Source: Nitrososphaerota archaeon (GTDB lineage Archaea > Thermoproteota > Nitrososphaeria_A > Caldarchaeales > Calditenuaceae). Taken from it: a stretch of DNA of 64,000 nt. The notes under the pieces were generated by a model. It did not search any database and was not told the origin of the DNA. It saw only the letters and a list, made by a program, of their open reading frames with translations. Shown one piece after another: positions 60,316-64,000 of the stretch (positions are counted from its first letter, which is position 1; each line of letters starts with the position of its first letter). The stretch lies in the NCBI GenBank assembly GCA_009889515.1, contig WUQR01000139.1, positions 930,001 to 994,000 on the forward strand, written 5' to 3'. Position numbers and translations under genes: made by a program.

Positions 60316-60765
60316 TTGTCTGTCTCCATCATAGTCTGGTCCATCATATTGAGGTTGACGGTAGGAGGGTTTTGGCTGTTCTTTTCAAGCCAGAGATGGA
60401 TAAGTAGGGCTTGGGTAAAAGAACTCTTGCAGACTGCAGCAATGGGGAATTACCTGCCAATTTACGGCGACCTTCTGAGAATACTGTTGCCCCACTGGGA
60501 ACTACTTACATTATTCATCACCATCATGGAAACGGTAATCGGTGTGATGATTATTCTGGGCCTTTATCCAAGGATTGCTGCCTTAATAGGATTTGCAATA
60601 GCCACTAATCTTCTACTAACGTTCTCATTTTGTAGGTGTCCATGGAACGAGGTTGACGCCCCTCAAGTTTTCTGGTTCTATTTTTCAGCCGCCCTACTTA
60701 ACTTAGCAGTGGCGAGGGAGAGATTCCATAGACCAGCGCTTAAATTGAGACGTAAAACGCAGTAG
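60316..60765 (+). CDS. DoxX-family membrane protein
   Basis: A 149-residue protein with four hydrophobic helices. The pattern ILRLTVGGFWLFFSSQRW near the N-terminus and ETVIGVMIILGLYPRIAALIG in the middle match DoxX/DoxD-like (SURF4) proteins. The start is TTG at 60316. A Cys pair (FCRCPWNEVD, near residue 110) is notable and could take part in redox chemistry. It stands alone before tRNA-Thr. Confidence 0.78.
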   Translation: MSVSIIVWSIILRLTVGGFWLFFSSQRWISRAWVKELLQTAAMGNYLPIYGDLLRILLPHWELLTLFITIMETVIGVMIILGLYPRIAALIGFAIATNLLLTFSFCRCPWNEVDAPQVFWFYFSAALLNLAVARERFHRPALKLRRKTQ

Positions 60766-60846
60766 TAAATCGGCGACACATTGAATCCGAAATTGGCTAC
60801 AGAACACTTAAAACCTAAATTCACGATCTCTCGGTATTGGAAGTGT

Positions 60847-60920
60847 GCCTCGGTAGCTCAGCCGGGTGGAGCACCGGCTTGGTAAGCCGGGGGTCGCGGG
60901 TTCAAATCCCGCCCGAGGCT
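60847..60920 (+). tRNA. tRNA-Thr (GGT)
   Basis: The plus-strand cloverleaf has acceptor GCCTCGG/CCGAGGC, D arm TAGCTCAGCC, anticodon arm CCGGC-TTGGTAA-GCCGG (anticodon GGT) and T arm GCGGG-TTCAAAT-CCCGC, with discriminator T. There is no intron and no encoded CCA. An A/T stretch (CACTTAAAACC) about 35-40 nt upstream may be its TATA box. Confidence 0.93.
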
Positions 60921-60928
60921 TTCAGCCC

Positions 60929-61594
60929 CTAGACGACCTTGTATCTTTGCACTGCTTCTCTGAAGTTCATGCCTTGTCTGATGGACTTCCGGAACTCGGC
61001 CTCCTTTTCGACTTTTTTCTCAGCCTCCTCTAGGACCTCCCACACTACTTGTTTGGGTATTACTACGACGCCGTCGTAGTCGCCGTAGACTATGTCTCCT
61101 GGCCTTATTCTAACTCCTCCGCAGACGATCTCTACTTCAGTCTCTGAGAATTCTACGCGTCCCTTTGAGTCTGCCGGTGTGAAGCCGGCCGAGTATACTT
61201 GGAATGGCGGGTTTATCTCGAGGATTTTTGGGACGTCCCTAATAGCTCCGTCGACTACGGCTCCGACTGCTCCCCGTGCCCTAGCGGCGTTGGACATTAG
61301 TTCGCCCCAGCATGCGGCTCCCATGTTTCCTCCACACGCCACGACGACTACGCATCCATTATAACAGGAGTCGAAGATAGCTGCTAGCGACTCTATGTTC
61401 CTCTCACCCCTCCTGTAGGTTGAATACCAGTACGTTGAGACCGTTACTGCGGGGCCGCATAACTTAACATCGCTGTAGAGGGGACGGAGGTTGCCTTTCA
61501 TAACCTGCTCAGTGTATCCCATGTCGTCTAGGATGTCCGCAACTGCTGGTACGTAGAGCTGGCTTAGACGACTCCTTAGCCGGACTAGGTCCAT
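60929..61594 (-). CDS. RraA-family protein (HMG aldolase / regulator type)
   Basis: A 221-residue protein of the RraA/dimethylmenaquinone-methyltransferase-like fold. LCGPAVTVS and GNMGAACWGELMSNAARARG then GAVVDGAIRDVPKI are the family signature, with the metal-binding DGAIRD. Enzymatic members are 4-hydroxy-4-methyl-2-oxoglutarate or oxaloacetate aldolases/decarboxylases; E. coli RraA inhibits RNase E. Which applies is unknown. The ATG at 61594 matches family length; upstream codons to 61807 extend into galT and are rejected. Confidence 0.85.
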   Translation of the reverse strand: MDLVRLRSRLSQLYVPAVADILDDMGYTEQVMKGNLRPLYSDVKLCGPAVTVSTYWYSTYRRGERNIESLAAIFDSCYNGCVVVVACGGNMGAACWGELMSNAARARGAVGAVVDGAIRDVPKILEINPPFQVYSAGFTPADSKGRVEFSETEVEIVCGGVRIRPGDIVYGDYDGVVVIPKQVVWEVLEEAEKKVEKEAEFRKSIRQGMNFREAVQRYKVV

Positions 61595-61674
61595 CTCAGC
61601 CCAGACGCTACTTACCCGGTGATAAATAGTTCTCGATGTGGCGCTGGCTCCGTCCTGAACGTTGCTATTGAGCT

Positions 61675-62676
61675 TTAGAAGTGTGGCTCTCCTTGTGGGG
61701 AGTACCCTCGCTCCTCCAGCTTTTTGATGCCTCTCTGCAGTGCCTGTTTGAGTTCTTTTACGCGGTTTTCTTGGAGTTCGTCGTATGTGAAGGCCCAGTA
61801 TCCCCATTCGATCCCGGCCGCGTACTTCAGCTTGTCGGCGTATCGGTGGATTGTGTAGAACTCGATGTGGAGGTGGTAATGGGGGTAGTGCCCTTTCACG
61901 GGTGCTTGGTGGGTGACCATCATGTAGGGGAGGCTGAAGCTGAAGAGGGAGTTATACATCGAGACGGCGACTGCTAGTGTGTCCGCTAGATTCTCCTTCT
62001 CCTCTCCACTTAGTTCTGAGAGGAGCTGGAAGTGCCTCCTAGGATAGATGTGGCACTCGTGGGGCCACTGTGCGTAGAACGGGAGGATCAGAATGAAGTC
62101 CCTGTTTGAATACAGTATCCTTTCACCTCTCTCCTCTTCCTTGACTATGTCGCAGACTAGGCAAGACCCCCTCTCCCTATGGTAGTTGGACATGGACTCC
62201 AGCTCCCTCTCAATCCTGAGCGGTATGAATGGGAGGGCGTATATCTGCGAGTGTGGGTGATGGATTGACACGCCTATAAGCTCGCCCTTATTCCTAAAGG
62301 GAGCTACATATTTAATGCCCGGGTCTCTGCCCAGCTCTTCTGTCTCGCGCCCTAGTATGTCCACGTATTTGACGAGGTTTTTGAAGGGAATTGTGTCGAG
62401 GTCGCCCTCATGCTCCGGCGTCTCTATAACTACCTTACACCTGCCATAGCCTGGCTCGAGTTTTGAGAAGCTCGGGGGGTTGGTCGAGACCGTTGGCGTT
62501 GTTGAGAGAGAGGGGTATCTATTGTCAAGTGATATGACATCCCAGCCATGTCCAGTCTCGGGGGATCCTGGGCAAAATGGGCACTTCGCATCCCTCCAAG
62601 GCCTAGTTGCTCTGCCACTCGCGACTATGACCCACGTGCCTAGCAGTGGGTGCCAGCGAATCTCGTTTATGCTCAT
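61675..62676 (-). CDS. galT: Galactose-1-phosphate uridylyltransferase
   Basis: A 333-residue GalT. CPFCPGSPE is the zinc motif, GVSIHHPHSQIYA carries the catalytic HPH loop (Ser-Gln where many bacterial enzymes have Gly-Gln), and WPHECHIYPRRHF is a further active-site stretch. It exchanges UMP between UDP-glucose and galactose 1-phosphate in the Leloir pathway. Its ATG overlaps the galK stop by 4 nt, so galK-galT is one unit. Confidence 0.93.
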   Translation of the reverse strand: MSINEIRWHPLLGTWVIVASGRATRPWRDAKCPFCPGSPETGHGWDVISLDNRYPSLSTTPTVSTNPPSFSKLEPGYGRCKVVIETPEHEGDLDTIPFKNLVKYVDILGRETEELGRDPGIKYVAPFRNKGELIGVSIHHPHSQIYALPFIPLRIERELESMSNYHRERGSCLVCDIVKEEERGERILYSNRDFILILPFYAQWPHECHIYPRRHFQLLSELSGEEKENLADTLAVAVSMYNSLFSFSLPYMMVTHQAPVKGHYPHYHLHIEFYTIHRYADKLKYAAGIEWGYWAFTYDELQENRVKELKQALQRGIKKLEERGYSPQGEPHF

Positions 62677-63884
62677 TCGGTGTAGTCAAGAGTTGACCCA
62701 CTATCTATTCTTAACCGCCAGCCCTTGACCGCACCTGCGGCCAAAGCAGCCTCAAGCGCCGATCTTGAAGACTCAGCATCCCTGCAGAGGGCTATGAGGC
62801 AGCCGCCCAGCCCTGCTCCGCTTATCTTCACGCCTAAGGCCCCGTTCTCCAGCATTGCGTCCCTGATCCTCTCCAGCTCTGGCAGGCTTACGTCGTATAG
62901 GTCTCGGAGAAGCTCGTGCTGCTCATTGATTATGCGGGCGAGCTGGGATGGGTCTTTTGACCCTTTCCGCATTAGTTCGAGGGCTCTTTTGGTCGACTCG
63001 TTGGCCAGTAGCGTGTAGGCTATCCTTTTGGCCGGCTTGTCGCCTAGGCGTGAGAGGTATGGGAGCAGCTCGTCGTATGTCAGCTCCTCCCATCTAGTAT
63101 TGTCAAAACTCTCTCCCAGAAGCTCCTTAAGCCTTGGGCTTATGTCCATGCCTCTGAGCGCCTCAAGTCCCTCGTTCAGCTCCCTCTGCCTGACAGGGTG
63201 TATGCTGCTGACGCTGTGCCTTATTCCCGAGTCTACGGCTACCAGGCTGACATCACCGATCTGGAGAGTCTCGTATCTCACAGGCGGTCTGGGGTAGAGG
63301 AGGATTGCTCCGCCGAGGGCTGCACTGTACTGGTCCAGCCTCCCGCAGGGTATTCCCATGACTTCTTTCTCAGCCCTGAAGCATATCTCGGCCAGATCCA
63401 CCTTCTCGAGGTTCAGGGCCCAATAGTTGTTGAGGAACTCTGCGAACGCCACCTCCAAGGCCGCGCTACTTGCTAGGCCGCTCCCAATAGGTACGTCGCT
63501 ATGGACCACGATGTCGCCGCCGATAGAAGCCCCTCCAATCCTCTCGTTAATCACCTTCACAACAGCTCTCAGATAGTCGCCAAACCACCCCCCTCCCACC
63601 AGAGGAGGATCCTTGACACTGAACTCGTCGACGTACTCCTCGCCCCGCTCCTTGAGCGTTAGGCTTTGCACCCTGAAGGTATCGGGGCGCTTCCCGACCA
63701 CACCTATGTAGGTCCTAAGGTTGACCGCTATTGGCACTACGGGGAGTCCTTTGTAGTCTTGGTGTGTGTTGAGGAAGTCCATGCGTCCCGGCGCGGAGGC
63801 TACTAGGTAGGGAGGCCTACCCGCATGTTGCTCTGTAAGCGAGATGAATCTGAATGCACCTTCCCTGACCCCACTCTTCTCCAA
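62673..63884 (-). CDS. galK: Galactokinase-family GHMP kinase
   Basis: A 403-residue GHMP kinase. GSGLASSAALEVAFAEFL is the ATP loop, CGRLDQYSAALGG carries the catalytic Asp, and KISGAGLGGCLIAL is motif 3. The N-terminal sugar-binding loop reads GRMDFLNTHQDYKG in place of the classical GRVNLIGEHTDYNGG, so the residue pairing with the sugar hydroxyls differs. Linkage to galT strongly supports galactose as substrate, but another hexose is possible. Confidence 0.88.
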   Translation of the reverse strand: MEKSGVREGAFRFISLTEQHAGRPPYLVASAPGRMDFLNTHQDYKGLPVVPIAVNLRTYIGVVGKRPDTFRVQSLTLKERGEEYVDEFSVKDPPLVGGGWFGDYLRAVVKVINERIGGASIGGDIVVHSDVPIGSGLASSAALEVAFAEFLNNYWALNLEKVDLAEICFRAEKEVMGIPCGRLDQYSAALGGAILLYPRPPVRYETLQIGDVSLVAVDSGIRHSVSSIHPVRQRELNEGLEALRGMDISPRLKELLGESFDNTRWEELTYDELLPYLSRLGDKPAKRIAYTLLANESTKRALELMRKGSKDPSQLARIINEQHELLRDLYDVSLPELERIRDAMLENGALGVKISGAGLGGCLIALCRDAESSRSALEAALAAGAVKGWRLRIDSGSTLDYTE

Positions 63885-63948
63885 CCCTGCCCCACACTAC
63901 CTTGCAACAAAGCTACATAAATCTGAAATCCTAAACCATGGTTAGCCA

Positions 63949-64000
63949 ATGCAGGTTGAGGATGTTCATGTGTGGGTTGAGCCCAGCCTCGCTGAAAGCT
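63949..64000 (+). CDS. Start of an unidentified gene, cut by the window end
   Basis: An ATG at 63949 opens the frame MQVEDVHVWVEPSLAES, which runs off the window. A TATA-like CTACATAAAT lies about 27-37 nt upstream. A second ATG at 63938 in another frame is also open, so the frame is not certain. Too little is visible to name a product. It is divergent from galK. Confidence 0.4.
   Translation, partial: MQVEDVHVWVEPSLAES

Noticed and set aside
61594-61807. N-terminal extension of the RraA-family protein
   Set aside because: It is Arg/Lys-rich without family similarity and overlaps the end of galT in another frame.
63938-64000. Alternative frame from the ATG at 63938
   Set aside because: The residues (Cys/Met-rich) look less protein-like than the frame from 63949; the window ends too soon to decide fully.

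Overview
The window is archaeal and has the character of the Caldiarchaeota (Aigarchaeota, relatives of 'Candidatus Caldiarchaeum subterraneum'). Supporting signs are MCM, GINS, PriS and Hel308 replication genes, Taw1 (wyosine), aCPSF1, EndoQ, mevalonate kinase, A/T-rich TATA boxes about 26 nt before start codons (leaderless genes), many TTG/GTG starts, a tRNA intron with a bulge-helix-bulge motif, and above all a compact eukaryote-like ubiquitin operon. That assignment is inference from gene content; no rRNA is present. I saw no insertion sequences, prophage or CRISPR array.

Layout. 1-1423: end of a histidine operon (HAD phosphatase fragment, hisB, hisH), then an AmmeMemoRadiSam-type radical SAM gene. 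2.5-19.1 kb: a sugar-utilisation island. On the minus strand it has a Tat-type sugar-binding protein, an ABC ATPase, two permeases, an FGGY kinase, a very divergent chaperonin (thermosome-like) subunit and an SDR. On the plus strand it has an F420-dependent glucose-6-phosphate dehydrogenase-like enzyme, a second SDR, a Gfo/Idh/MocA dehydrogenase and a zinc alcohol dehydrogenase. A cupin-type phosphoglucose isomerase, a 2-hydroxyacid dehydrogenase and another zinc dehydrogenase follow. 19.2-20.9 kb: intron-containing tRNA-Leu and a MoaD-like/E1-like-rhodanese (SAMP/UbaA-type) pair. 21-34.4 kb: information and housekeeping genes (VTT membrane protein, PriS, aspartate kinase, Taw1, HIT, an HTH-helical regulator, methyltransferase, CitG-like, Hel308, MCM, GINS, CBS protein). 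34.5-37.2 kb: a large cell-surface beta-sandwich protein. 37.2-40.4 kb: EndoQ and aCPSF1.

40.5-44.1 kb is the highlight: a coiled-coil protein translationally coupled to an Rpn11-like JAMM protease, divergent from a Ub-like / E2 / E1 operon. The Ub already ends in Gly-Gly, the E2 has a catalytic Cys after HPN, and the E1 has an ECTL catalytic motif plus a C-terminal ubiquitin-like domain. No RING E3 gene is visible at the locus. Together with the MoaD/UbaA pair, the window carries two separate protein-conjugation or sulfur-carrier E1 systems.

44.1-52.8 kb: metabolic and membrane genes (PLP dehydratase, DUF211 + VIT pair, Dpo4, mevalonate kinase, argG, SCP2), tRNA-Met, a PRC-barrel/DUF4013 zinc-ribbon pair, an ACT-V4R sensor and tRNA-Gly. 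52.9-60.8 kb: an envelope module of membrane proteins, a GT-C type transferase, a GT2 synthase, a B12-binding radical SAM enzyme, a DoxX protein and an unrecognised soluble protein. 60.8-64 kb: tRNA-Thr, an RraA-family protein, galT and galK, and the first codons of a final gene.
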